Source: Rhabditophanes sp. KR3021
Taxonomy: Eukaryota; Nematoda; Chromadorea; Rhabditida; Alloionematidae
Assembly: GCA_963281155.1 (NCBI GenBank)
Contig: CAUJLY010000005.1
Span: 1,798,001 to 1,862,000, forward strand
Reading direction: 5' to 3'
Length of the DNA stretch: 64,000 bases
Below the pieces are notes generated by a model. It was not told the DNA's origin. It worked only from the letters and a program-made list of their open reading frames with translations, and did not search any database. Shown here piece by piece: positions 1 through 15,654 of the stretch (its first letter is position 1; every line of letters begins with the position of its first letter). A program made the position numbers and the translations under genes.

Positions 1-827
1 AGGGTACGTATTCTCACGCAAAGCCATAGCTACTTTATGACCTTCCTGGCTAGAAACCGAACAGCCCCACAACATCAAATCATTATTGTTCAAAAAATGA
101 AGAAACTCATTATTACGGAGAACGTTGTGACAGAATGAATCTGTGCTTTGGTGGTTTGGGGAGTGAAGATAAACTACTAGGACTTTAATATTTTCCTTGG
201 CAGATTTAACTGTGTCGTCGTACGATCTCCTGGTGAATGGAGTTTCCTTTTCAGGGTCGTATTTTTGTTGGAAGCTTTTGACGAAGGACTTGACATCACC
301 TAGTGGATCTGTGACGGCTAAGGTGTTTCCAAAGATAAATGTCTTGAAAAATGAATAGAACCAGTTGACTAGTGAGAACAAGCATCTTGAGGGAACAATA
401 AATAGTGAGTATATACTCCACGTAGTTACAGCTGTATTTACATTTGGCGTAGGAGCTGCTGAAGCAACTGGGCTCCTTCCATCCGACGTAGAAGGTTCAC
501 CCTCGCCAGCTACTTCATCCGAATTGTCATGTTGTCGCCTATGGCGCAAAGCAGTTTCTTCTGTATCCGTATCCGAGTCTGGTACTCCATTGTTCTGAAG
601 TTAAACTTGTTACATGAATATTAAGTATACCTTACCTGATAAAACAGCTGTACAGCTCGCTCGTAATTATACCTATACTTTCTCAAAAAACACTTAGCTG
701 TTTCTTGATCTACCATACATATTTCCTGAAGCAAATTGGATTAATTCTTTATAATTGGGCAGGAATAACTTACGGTGAACTTCGTAATAAGTTGATCTTT
801 TTCCTCTGTGCTTAAACGAACATTCAT
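1..827 (-). CDS. FAF2/UBXD8-like UBX-family protein, 5' part (runs off the window edge)
   Basis: ER or lipid-droplet anchored adaptor that brings p97/Cdc48 to ubiquitinated membrane proteins. Exons on the minus strand are 774..827, 636..725 and <1..594, with introns of 48 and 41 bp; about 246 residues are visible. Residues 1-48 form a UBA-like region (QETAKCFLRKYRYNYERAVQ). An acidic/Ser linker follows, then a hydrophobic hairpin at about residues 105-130 (NWFYSFFKTFIFG), as in the membrane loop of FAF2, and then the UAS thioredoxin-like domain. The UAS part shows VYLHSPNHQSTDSFCHNVLR, WGCSVSSQEGHKVA and ALRENTYP, which match FAF2 closely. The coiled coil and UBX domain must lie beyond position 1. 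Start chosen at the ATG opening the first exon. Family call is firm; FAF1 is less likely because of the hydrophobic loop. Confidence 0.9.
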
Positions 828-1353
828 ATTGCTAAAAAGGATATATCAATACGATAAACAAGCTGTGACAAAAATGTATAGAAAAGTGAATAATTGTTAC
901 TCGATTAAAATTTTGATTTGAATGGAACTCTTACGAGGAAATGGACTTTTTGTATGCCAGTTGCGTGGTAGGTAGACAGAGTTGTAAAATTTAATTATTA
1001 GTTCAACACACATGCAACACAGCACAGCACATTAATCCGATTGCATATCGTCGTCAGCAGTCAACGTTTTCCCAATTGTCTTGTGACGATACTTTGAATG
1101 CTAAAACACAAATGCTTGTTTCATCATTCTTTATTAGTTATAATCTGGGAGTTTTTAATATTATTAATCATTTCCACGATAAGATGGATGTAGTGCGGTC
1201 GATATCATTTAAAATGTCTCTCTAAATATAGTTTCATTTGGCTTTTCCGAGTAGCGCGTCGCTTTACAGACTAAATTTAGGCGCTATAAAATACTTACTA
1301 ATTTTTGTTCTCCATTTCAGATTATTAACTGTCAACCCCCTTAACAACTGACT
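828..1353. promoter_or_regulatory. Divergent intergenic promoter region
   Basis: Space between the start codons of the FAF2-like gene (-) and the first BAF gene (+). No open frame of note. It should hold both promoters and both 5' UTRs. A TTTCAG acceptor about 34 bases before the BAF ATG may be a UTR intron end or a trans-splice site. No specific element can be named. Confidence 0.5.
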
Positions 1354-1666
1354 ATGTCTACCTCTGTTAAGCACGCCAATTTTGTTTCCGAAACTATGGG
1401 GACAAAGGATGTAACTGAAATCGCCGGAATCGGTCCAGTCTACGGAAAGAAACTTGTTGATGACGTAAGTTCAACCAAAAGATCAGTTTTAATATTACCT
1501 TTCTCAGGGATTCGCTAAAGCTTACCACCTCTATGGCCAATTTTTGATTCTTTCTCAAGACAAGGAGATGTTTGTCGAGTGGCTTTCAGATAATTATGGA
1601 GTAAATTCAAGACATGCTAACAGCTGTGCTGAATGCCTTGCTGAATATTGTGGACAACATTTGTAA
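1354..1666 (+). CDS. Barrier-to-autointegration factor (BAF)
   Basis: Small chromatin protein that bridges double-stranded DNA, binds LEM-domain proteins and lamin, and is needed to rebuild the nuclear envelope. Exons 1354..1464 and 1508..1666 with a 43 bp intron; product 89 residues, the standard length for the family. The N-terminus keeps the Ser/Thr-rich start ([10 protein letters not shown]), the phosphorylation target in other BAFs. The helix-hairpin-helix DNA-binding motif is at about residues 24-35 ([11 protein letters not shown]), and [20 protein letters not shown] matches the dimer/LEM-binding helices. A second, divergent copy follows at 2416 and a decayed third copy near 3126. Start chosen at the first ATG of the conserved frame. 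Confidence 0.97.
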
Positions 1667-2415
1667 ACTCTGGTTCGAAGGGTTGTTAATTACTTATTTA
1701 AATGATCATTTATATTTCGATCTTATAAAAAATGTTTGTAAATATATTTTCGTACTTGATTCCTTAAACCCTCCACAAAAGCTATTTTAAAAGAAACAAA
1801 TTGGCGAAATGTTTCAAAAAGTGGTGTTCATATATAAATTTTTGTTAATAATCCAAACTTTTATGTAAAATAATTGAATTATTACACCATTTTGAGTGTT
1901 AAAGGGTAAAAGCTTGTTTCCTCCCACTTTATTGCTCAAAAACTGCAAGTGTTGATGTTCTTTATTGTTACAACAATAAGAAGGATGCACTGTGTTTAGG
2001 TCATTTTAACTTCATTGTATTTCTTGAGCAAGCACCGTGTTTTAAATTATATTTTGAAGCTATGAATTAAGTAAAAATTGTTAAAATATGCTTCAGAAGA
2101 TTAATTAACTTCTGTTGATATGTGACAATGAATACGACTGTATCAATATTCTTAAATCATGTTGTATACTTTGCTTTTGTAACCTTTTAATAAAAAGTAA
2201 TAATTGCAAATCGAAAATTGTGTTTCAATAAGAGATGTCGAAATTTCAACATAATTTCCGTCAATCAACAAAATTTGCTAGTTTTTATTTTATTGGCCCG
2301 GACAACGTGATCATAAATAAAATTGGGTTCCTTTCATGCATCTCATCTATGAAACAAATATTACGTATACCAATTAAGGTTTTTCCTTTAATCACTTTTT
2401 AATTTATTATAGATA
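1667..2415. other. Intergenic: 3' UTR of BAF and upstream region of the BAF paralogue
   Basis: AT-rich, no coding signal. The part just after the BAF stop (about 1670-1760) has recognisable similarity to 3270-3350, downstream of the decayed BAF copy, showing that the old duplication included the 3' UTR. A TTTATTATAG acceptor-like sequence sits directly before the ATG of the next gene. Confidence 0.5.
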
Positions 2416-2745
2416 ATGTCTAATCCATCCACTTCTCAAAAGCACAACGACTTTCTTTCCGAACCTATGAGTGATAAGCCAACAATTATGGTTCCAGGAG
2501 TCGATCCCCTTTCCGCTCAAAAAATGTCCGAAGTTGTAAGTGAATAATTGATAACAATATTGAAGATAATTTAATGTTATTAGGGCAAACTTAAAGCTTC
2601 TCAGTTATTTGGAGATTACTTGGTTGGGGGACAAAAAGCAGGTCAATATGCTAAGGATCTTCAGCGTAAATATGCCATGGATGCAAAAAATGCCACAATA
2701 GCTGCAGAAGCCATGGAAGCATATGCTGAACAGCATTTTCGCTAG
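2416..2745 (+). CDS. Divergent BAF-family paralogue
   Basis: Exons 2416..2535 and 2584..2745 with a 48 bp intron at the same place as in the BAF gene upstream; product 93 residues. It keeps the BAF frame (SQKHNDFLSEPM, ASQLFGDYLV, TIAAEAMEAYAEQHF), but the helix-hairpin-helix core [10 protein letters not shown] has become GVDPLSAQKM, so the lysine-rich DNA-contact turn is lost. A protein of this kind could dimerise with BAF or bind partners without contacting DNA in the same way; that is inference from the residue changes. Vertebrate BANF2 is a comparable weak-DNA-binding paralogue. Tandem arrangement points to local duplication. A polyadenylation signal lies at 2830. Confidence 0.85.
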
Positions 2746-2829
2746 TGGTGGCTTTTATAAGCACATACATTCTTTCTTATTCATATCACGCTATTTTATT
2801 TACTAAAGATCCAACTGTGTATTATTCTA

Positions 2830-2835
2830 AATAAA
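2830..2835 (+). terminator. Polyadenylation signal AATAAA of the BAF paralogue
   Basis: Canonical AATAAA 85 bases after the stop codon of the second BAF gene, followed by the start of the decayed PAK/BAF block. Confidence 0.6.
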
Positions 2836-2859
2836 GCATGTAATTGCATTGATATTTGC

Positions 2860-3350
2860 TTGCCACGTCCTCGTAGCTGAACTCTACGGCATTTTCACCA
2901 AGGTTATACCTACTTCTTGTAAGAATCAATTGGATGCCAATTCTTTTCAATATAAATCATATCCTACGTTTTGACTATGATTTTGTCTTGCTCTGGCTTG
3001 TCTAATAACTTTGTCAGCAAAAGTTCTTCACATAGGAACAGGATCCAAAACTTCAATAAAAGGAGACTTTAATTTTCTTCCATTATAAATATGTTCATTT
3101 TTATCAACTTTCTATGTAATCATTTCAAGGATTTGATAAAGTTTTCCCCCTTTATGGACAATTTATGATACTATGTCAAGGAGATGTTTGTCTAATGACG
3201 TTTGGGTAATTCTAACTTAATTTCAACGCATGCAATCAGTTTTACCGAATGCTCTGCTAAACTGAAATACACCGTTTTTGAGCTCTCAATTGATTGTTTT
3301 CATTAAAGTATTAATTTCATTTCGCTCTTATAATAAATGTTTCCAAACAT
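2860..3350. pseudogene. Decayed chimeric block: PAK exon fragment next to BAF exon-2 fragment
   Basis: Two decayed copies sit side by side. About 2894-3105 aligns on the same strand with the PAK exon region 5741-5955: the shared words include TACTTCTTGTAAG, ATTCTTTTCAA and ACAGGATCCAAA, separated by small gaps. About 3126-3270 aligns with BAF exon 2 (1508-1650): shared words include TTATGGACAATTT/CTATGGCCAATTT and AAGGAGATGTTTGTC, and the match continues into the 3' UTR. Both parts have indels and stops, so neither codes. The order (PAK part left, BAF part right) is the reverse of the intact genes, so this is not one simple duplication. Confidence 0.8.
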
Positions 3351-3940
3351 CTAGTGTATTTTGATATTGTAAGACTTCCATACATTCTAATAATGAATAC
3401 GGAACATTCAGAAACTATGTTTTCAATTACCAATGTTCTCCTCATACATAGTTTGATCATAAAATATCATTAAATATCGTAAGCTTTCAATGAGCAGTAA
3501 TGGCTGGAAAGGAGAATCAAAAAATTGGATTCACATATTTTGATAAGAAAATGTAAAAATGCATACTAACTTTTTTCTAAAACAATTACCTTTCCATGAT
3601 TGACAATTTGGAATAAATTACTAAATTTTAATATAGACAAAGTTACGACATAGCATATATTAACTTGAAAATGAAGATGGTTTATTCGAAATCTTGGAAG
3701 CAGACACATAAAGGTTCGATACCTGGGCAGCATAAGTTTGTTTAAACTAACATTGCTGCGGTCAATTTTTTTATTGCAAACAATATTTGATATACATTAC
3801 TTCCTAGGCAATTCATCAATTTTTACAAAAGACATCTATTGTAATAAAATTTATTTCCGTTTAAAATAATTATACATTACCGTATCTAATTAAAAGAAAA
3901 GCCACAATTATATATACATCAAAATAATAAAATATTGTTT
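3351..3940. other. Non-coding spacer downstream of PAK
   Basis: AT-rich, no open frame with coding character. The part nearest 3940 should be the PAK 3' UTR (minus strand). Confidence 0.45.
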
Positions 3941-9159
<5,219 letters not shown>

Positions 9160-11453
9160 CGCTTGCTTTTTATATTAAAATTTTCTAGTAGAAGAAATAA
9201 AAGACTGGTATCAAAATAAATTAATGGTTGTTTAATAAGTTACAAAGTTCCCCTTACAAAATACTTCAATAAGGTTAATAAATATTATTAGGCAATAATT
9301 TTCGTACTTTTCCTCCTAAAATGCAAAACATCAAGAATAAATTGTTACGAATACACCATCTGGACTTTATTCACCAAAAAGTGAACGGAACAAGGACAAT
9401 GGCCGGCCATGTCTATTAAAGAGTCATTTAATAGAGAATGATCGATTGGTATGCTTTAAATAAAGCTTCATCAATAAAATTGTATAGGGCATTTTAAAAT
9501 TTGTGTAGGATTAAGTTTAAATTTAAAGAGAAGGAAATTTTGATGGTGGAAAAGATAATATTTGCAATATTTAGAATATTTAGAGAGCATTGGTTTGGCT
9601 CATTAAGTATAATGGCCTGTTTGGATGTTTATTATGGTCAGTTGAATGAACATTTTGGTGTGTTTAAAATATTTTTTGATAGAGGGTTCTTTAGTTGTTG
9701 GGTTTGTAGGGAAGAACTAATTAGTTTGGAAGGAAGATTAGCTTAAACATTCACAGACAAAGTACTTAAGGAAATAGGTAGTCGATATTGTGTTATCAAA
9801 TAAGCTAAAACAAAAGCAAGCTCTGATAAGGAGAAATTATTTATTGACAATTGAAAAGAATGATTATTTTGAACAAAATGCGTGACCAAACGATTGAATA
9901 TTTACTACTGCATACCTATTAAAGATGATAATCTTGACAACATACAGAATTGACCCGATTTGGATGTTATTTCGATTGAATACATAAAATACTCGTTAAA
10001 TGTTAATATTACTTAACTGTTAAAAAAGGTTAATTTTGAAGAGCGATCGTTAAAAATTAAAGCATTAATAAACTAAGTAATGATATATGTGTGTCTAGTG
10101 AAATTAAGATACAAGTCTTTAATCAAAAGTAGTAAAAAATATTACAATAGAATAATCAAAAGTATAATAGAGAAGCAACACATATCTAAATGTCATTTTG
10201 ATGTAGAGGCCCCTTAAATTTAATAGGAAGGCTTTGCGCAAATTTGACCACCAAGACACCAGTTTATATATCTACTATTTTGAGTTAAAACAAAATCATT
10301 TAATAATAGTGACAGATGGAGGGATGAAGAAAGAACGATAATGTAATAAAAATCCAGAAGACTATGCTCGATTCTCTTTTTGTCAAATGGAAAGAGACAT
10401 ACCAAAAAATGTATTTTTCGATTATACAAAAGGAACATTTGGTATATAAATATACTTTTTGGTTTCAATCAAATCAAAAATAGCCATCTTTAGCCAAGTT
10501 AAGTTTAAAGATACACATACACCACGCAACACCAATTTAGTGTATTATTATTAGTAGTGATGTCGAATAATAATCCAAAATTAGTTCAGTTTAAATATTT
10601 TTGCCTTTTAGTAAGTTTGGTAGGACAGAAGAGGAGATAGAGGCTTTGTTTTGGCAAATAGTGGTTGGTGTTTAAATACATAATAAGTTATGATGGTAAA
10701 AATAGGTAAAAATAGAATAAGTTGGTCATGCACTTGTTGTGTAGAAATTGAAGTAAAGCAGAATATCCCAAAAGTTAGTTGATAAGTAAATAATGAGACG
10801 GGTTAAAAAAATGTCTACTTGACATCAACACGCCAATCATATGCAACTTACTAAGCATTTCCATCTACAATTTTCTTAATTATAAAGGATGAATCACGTC
10901 AGTCTCAAAAATCATTTTTAAATGCTATGAAAGATTGTAAATCAACAGTTGTAAGTAAGACGATGACTAACACATCGACTTGGCTTGTTTTTTGTTGATG
11001 GAAGAATATTTAATAACAAAAAATAATTTACATAAAATTGATGGCTTGTTCCTCTAAGGAATAAAGGCTTTTTGATTATGATATCAAAAAGGCAATGCCA
11101 CTGAATAAAAATAGAGCAAGTTCAATGATAAACAAACATAAATGACCATTCTGCATACATAACTCTCCAAACTTCTTTGACTCAAAATAGACATAACATT
11201 AACAAACTGATTGCTTTAGATCAGAATTAAAATAAATATAATAACAAAGTGTTTACAAATTGAGATCATGGAATGGATTGCATTTAAGTTGCGCCAATCA
11301 AATCAATCATTCATAAATGACGTTAATTACCTAGTGCATTATAAAAGTTGGTTATTATCTTCTTCTTAAAAAGGCGTATTTAAACGCTGAAAATACAATG
11401 TTAATAGTCATTTTGTATTTATTCTAAGCGTTTTCGGTGTTTAACTACAAAAC
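9160..11453. other. Intergenic region between PAK and the HAAO-like gene
   Basis: 2.3 kb without a supported gene. The first part should carry the PAK promoter and 5' UTR exons. An open frame at 9501-9746 (+) lacks an ATG at its start and has no family features, so it is not called. G exceeds C on the plus strand up to about 11 kb, compatible with minus-strand PAK 5' sequence. The last 150 bases should be the promoter of the next gene. Confidence 0.45.
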
Positions 11454-12336
11454 ATGAAGGAAGATAATAAATGCAATAATATTGTTGATTGGTGTGCTGA
11501 AAATGAGAAATATTTCGTACCTCCAGTTTGCAATAAGTGTATGTTTGAAAAGCAATTAAAGGTATTTTTTGTTGGTGGTCCCAATCAGAGGAAAGACTTT
11601 CATTTGGAAGAAGGTGAAGAGGTAATTTTTATTGTACTTACATAATTTAATTTAATTTATTCAGTTCTTTTATCAACTTAAAAATAAAATGAACTTGAAA
11701 TTGATTGTTCATGGGGCTGTTCAAGATTTGGAAATTCCTGAGGGATATATGTTTATGTTGCCATCAAAAATGGAACATTCTCCCCAAAGATTTGAAAATT
11801 CACTTGGCTTAGTGGTTGAGAGAGAACGAAAAGAAACTGAATTTGATTGCGTCCGTTACTTTAATTCGAATGAATGCAATGAAATTTTATTTGAAAGATG
11901 GTTTCACTTGAAAGATGTAGTTAAAGACTTACCACCATTGATTAACTGTTTCATGGAATCAGTTGAGCATAAAACGAATAAAATTGGAGATCAATCATTT
12001 TTGTGTAAAGAAAAGTTTAAGGTTATCAAACAAGACATTCAAAAACCTTTAAACTTGAAAGCTTTTATTGAAGGTCACAAAAGCGAATTAGAGCTTGGAA
12101 AGGAAGTTGTCATTTATGGTGCTCCCAAATATAAAACTAAGGTTGTTCTTTTTGGAGAGGGAAGTCATTTGTTGGGTAAGTTGGAGAAAAAAGAAACTTT
12201 GATTATTATGGTCAAAGGCACTGGCTATTTTGATAATATTCTGAGAAAAGAAGATGATATTATGATATTCAAGCCGCATCGGGAATGTGATTTCTTTATT
12301 AATCCAGAAGGAGTTGCTATGAGCATTGTTATGTAA
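11454..12336 (+). CDS. 3-hydroxyanthranilate 3,4-dioxygenase
   Basis: Non-haem iron enzyme of the kynurenine pathway: opens 3-hydroxyanthranilate to the semialdehyde that becomes quinolinate (NAD precursor). Exons 11454..11621 and 11665..12336, intron 43 bp, phase 0; 279 residues (human 286). The family block [20 protein letters not shown] holds the iron ligands His50 and Glu56; the third ligand is His94 in [20 protein letters not shown]. The second cupin half ([14 protein letters not shown] region onwards) is present but shorter and divergent, as in animal enzymes. ATG follows a short 5' leader with no in-frame upstream ATG. No other pathway gene lies in this window. Confidence 0.96.
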
Positions 12337-13068
12337 TTATCAAATACGATTTAATTCGAATAAAATAATAAAGTTTAATAAACTAAATATTTATAGCTCT
12401 TCCAAAACGTTATTTAGACTAATTTGTTACACATCGTGTAGTCATTATCGCCACTACAACTTGGTAACAAATTCAGAAAGCAATATTTGTGCTGGTATTA
12501 GAGATTCATATAGAAATATTTCATTATTTGTATCATTTACCTTTCAAGCGCCGTACATTTTCTTGAACAAACCATTATAGTTTTCATGTCGTATTAAATT
12601 GTTCACCAGATAAGCTATGTTGCTAATTCTGAAATATAGTTTGCCCGTTATTCAAAAGAGCAGTTGAGCGTTACAAAGCACAAAAGTTATTCCTCAACAC
12701 GTCATCTAAGCTATTATTTTAGCATATTTTGTAAACTTGGTCATCTTACGCATGATCTATGCCACATATTCAAGCTAATCTTCTGTATTTCCAATAATCA
12801 CTATTAACGTAAAACGAATTCAATTTACAAATTGAAAGCTGAGATACAGTTGAAATAATATTTAGGATTAATACAAATCTTCTAGATTTAAAAAATTTGT
12901 CAATTTAGTAAATTGAAAATACTGTCATGATTTCGTACGTTTAAATTAAGAACAGTTAATCCATATATTTGGTTCTTTTAGTGCTTATATTATTTACAAA
13001 ATTGATAATAGGGAGGAGTAAAAGGATATATAAATTAGAGAGGGATATCTTCAATTTTATTTGACAAG
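12337..13068. other. Intergenic spacer
   Basis: Holds the 3' UTR of the dioxygenase gene (AATAAAATAATAAAG cluster near 12360) and the promoter of the receptor gene. A run around 12326-12580 is open in one frame but looks like chance. Confidence 0.45.
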
Positions 13069-14187
13069 ATGAAAAATTCTACTAGCTTTATTCACGTATC
13101 TTATGAGTTTAAGGAATCAGCTAAGGGCACACGGACAATGGCGATGATTATGTTTCTAATAGTCGTAGTTGGAACATTCGGAAATGGAATGATCGCCATA
13201 ACTTATTTACAATCACCAAAGTTAAGAAAAAAATTTCTACTAACAATTGCTTTGGCATTATTATCATCATGCGGAAGCTTGTTTTATTTGCTAGACATAT
13301 ATCACCTTTACTATCGAGATGTCATGAAAGATCCAAGTAAGTTTATTATTATTTAAAACGTATGATAATTAAATATAGTTTGCACTATACACGCATACGT
13401 AATTTCAACTTTATGCGTTGGAGCCATCCACCAATTAACAGTTCTCACACTTGAAAGATACATTGGCGTCATGTATCCGTTTGTTTCGATGAAGCTGCCA
13501 ATGCGGACTAAGATATTGGTTTCGGCAATAGCTTTTCTCTGGACCTTAGTCACCACAACTCCGCCATTATTTGGATGGAGCAAATATAAGGTAATTGACA
13601 AGTCACTCCATTATTGCGTATTTGATTATTTGTCAAAGGACATCTCAACTCAAGATTACATAACTTTTCTCTTCATCAATGCTTATGTAATTCCTTTCCT
13701 GATAATTTCTTTTACAAACTACAAAATCTACAAGATAACGAAAAATATGCTAACTGACAGAAGAGTCTCACTACACCATAGTCGTCTACGCTCAACCCAA
13801 TCAACAACCTCGACGTTTTTCTCAGAATCAGACAAGGAACGTACGGTTGAGGATTTAGCCAAGCTTTGCAAAGATAATAACTTAGATCGGAATAAAGAAT
13901 TTCAAGATCAATTGCTAGCTTTCGACAAAAGTGAAAAAAAATGCACAAAAATTATAGGTTGCTGTGTGATGACCTTTTTAATTTCATGGACACCTTATGC
14001 CTTCACAGCCGTTGTCTGGAACATGGTATTTGATTACCATTTAAATTCAACAATCGTCTTAATGACAGCTGTTTTTGCTAAATGTTTTGTAATATGGCCT
14101 CCTATCATCTATGGATACTTAGATATGCAATTTAGGAATCAGACTGCACAATGGATGAGGAAAACATTCAAATATTGGTTAGAATAA
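13069..14187 (+). CDS. Opsin-like rhodopsin-family GPCR
   Basis: Seven-helix receptor with opsin signatures. Exons 13069..13336 and 13379..14187, intron 42 bp; 358 residues. Seen in order: TM1 with GNG at 38-40, disulfide pair Cys91 (TM3 start) and Cys169 (loop 2), ERY at 115-117, GWSKY at 155-159 (opsin hallmark), a long third intracellular loop (about 210-275), SWTPYA at 292-297 in TM6, and FAK at 322-324 in TM7. Lys324 aligns with the retinal-binding Lys296 of bovine rhodopsin. Helix 8 starts with MQFR. Asp163 lies where rhodopsin Glu181, a counterion in many invertebrate opsins, sits. Odd: the NPxxY motif is PPIIY, and the TM2 Asp is replaced (ALALL). Light sensing is likely but not certain; coupling may be altered. 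Confidence 0.85.
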
Positions 14188-14542
14188 ATCTTATGACCTT
14201 TTCTCAAAAACATTATTAATAATATCATTATTGCATCTATTTTAATGTGTGTCTCGTTTAAAGTTCATTTAAAGTTTTTGTTTGTGTGGATTAACTTTTA
14301 ATAAACTTTAAATGGCAAACTACGTAAATGTAATATTAAATATGGTTTTAGTTAAGTGGTGCATTTAGTGTAGGGATGACTTTTAATTGCCATGACTATA
14401 ATAAGCAAATTTGCATAATAAGCCAGGAGTAAATTAGAATTTGGAGGGTATAATATTCATGAAATGGTGGCCTAAAAAGAAACATTAAGAAACAAAATAA
14501 TCACAATCCAACACTCTCTACTAATCACCACGTCTACTTTGG
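14188..14542. other. Spacer between the opsin-like and basic-protein genes
   Basis: 355 bp, AT-rich. Contains the receptor 3' UTR (TTTAATAAAC near 14298) and the short promoter of the next gene; nothing else seen. Confidence 0.5.
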
Positions 14543-15235
14543 ATGGCTCCATCTACCCTTAACACCCCTTCAAAGACCACCAAGACTATTGCAAAATCTG
14601 CCCCCAAGACGATTGCCAAACCTTCCACCAAGAAGCCTGCTTCTTTGGAAAAAACCTCGCGGAAGCTGATTACAAGAGCCGGATCAACTACCGCTGACAT
14701 CACCCCCAAAAATGCTAGGAAGTTGAACGGGGGAGATATGACTGGGATTACGAGGAAATCGTCAGCTCCCCAAGGAAAGAATCGACTAATTAGGACGTCT
14801 TCTGTTATCTCTGACGCTTCAAATGGAAACAATGCTGATTTTGAAAACTTGAATGGAAAGCCGAGCTCCAAGAAGAACAAGCCCAAACAAACTATTGGGA
14901 GGATAGGAAAATCCGGATCTGTCAACAAGAAACCTAGATTTTGTAACGCCTCCTTCCACTACAACAGATGTGATGTTCCCTTCTACCAAAACATACTCAA
15001 AAGAGAATTTAACTCCATCATCACCAAGTTCACCAGGGCAGAACTTGCTGAAGGCTTCGACGTTCCAGGTCTCTCTCACCTCTCCCACTCCCACAAACGT
15101 GAACTCGCCCAGCTGATGGCTTCTGCACCAAAGGTAACCAACGAGGCCTTTCTCATCAAAAAAGCTAACGCTAAAAAGATGCCTTACTTGTTGCGGGAAC
15201 GTGGTACCCACAATTTCATTCAATCATACATTTAA
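14543..15235 (+). CDS. Intronless Lys/Ser/Thr-rich basic protein, unknown function
   Basis: Single open frame, 230 residues. Residues 1-145 are low-complexity and very basic (repeated Thr-Lys, Ala-Pro-Lys and Lys-Lys-Pro units), reminiscent of linker-histone or protamine-like tails. Residues 146-230 look folded: CNASFHYNRCDVPFYQNIL, FTRAELAEGFDVPGLSHLSH, KKMPYLLRERGTHNF. I do not recognise this C-terminal domain. The gene stands out by lacking introns and by a C-rich, optimised-looking codon use compared with neighbours. The polyadenylation signal overlaps the stop codon, implying a minimal 3' UTR. A nuclear or chromatin role, perhaps in the germ line, is an inference from composition only. 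Long open frames on the opposite strand are shadows. Confidence 0.8.
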   Translation: MAPSTLNTPSKTTKTIAKSAPKTIAKPSTKKPASLEKTSRKLITRAGSTTADITPKNARKLNGGDMTGITRKSSAPQGKNRLIRTSSVISDASNGNNADFENLNGKPSSKKNKPKQTIGRIGKSGSVNKKPRFCNASFHYNRCDVPFYQNILKREFNSIITKFTRAELAEGFDVPGLSHLSHSHKRELAQLMASAPKVTNEAFLIKKANAKKMPYLLRERGTHNFIQSYI

Positions 15236-15239
15236 TAAA
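15234..15239 (+). terminator. AATAAA overlapping the stop codon of the basic-protein gene
   Basis: The last two bases of the TAA stop (15233-15235) are the first two bases of AATAAA, so the mRNA would have almost no 3' UTR before the signal. Confidence 0.6.
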
Positions 15240-15654
15240 CCCTTTGCATTGTTTATTATGTCGTAGTAAACTATTTAAATTTATTTTGGTGTTGGACAAA
15301 AAACTTAACCAATCCTTTTGTGTGTATAAAAATGTTCTGTTTTAAAACTAACCAAATTATACAAGTAAAAACTTCCGTGTGCTCATGTGTTTCTCTTTTA
15401 ATCCTATCAAAATAATTGATCGATGCACAATATTACACTTATTATCGTATTTTTATCATTAGATTTTGATAATACTGGGCGATCTGTACAAATAAAACCT
15501 TCTATTCATATTTGGCATTTACATTTAAGTACTCAACTTTATTTAAAAAATAGTTATATTAAAAAGCATAATAATAATAGGAAGAACAGAACACATTTGA
15601 TGAATGACAAATAGATAAGGTAAAGGAGTAGTAACAAAAATAGTATAATTGTAT
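15240..15654. other. Convergent 3' spacer
   Basis: AT-rich spacer between two converging genes (basic protein + and eIF4A3 -). Holds both 3' ends; nothing else recognised. Confidence 0.5.

Noticed and set aside
365..598. Plus-strand open frame of 77 codons
   Set aside because: It is antisense to the FAF2-like exon, which has the real family match.
3711..3735. Sequence GGTTCGATACC followed by TGGGCAGCA, like a tRNA T-arm and 3' end
   Set aside because: No matching 5' acceptor strand, D-arm or anticodon arm is found in the 70 bases upstream.
9501..9746. Open frame of 81 codons, plus strand
   Set aside because: It does not begin with ATG, has no splice signals or family features, and lies in G-rich skewed non-coding DNA.
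12326..12580. Open frame after the dioxygenase gene
   Set aside because: It overlaps the stop and UTR of that gene, starts without ATG, and has a random-looking composition.
14521..15223. Long antisense open frames over the basic-protein gene
   Set aside because: They result from the C-rich codon use of the real gene; the plus frame has the ATG, promoter position and polyadenylation signal.
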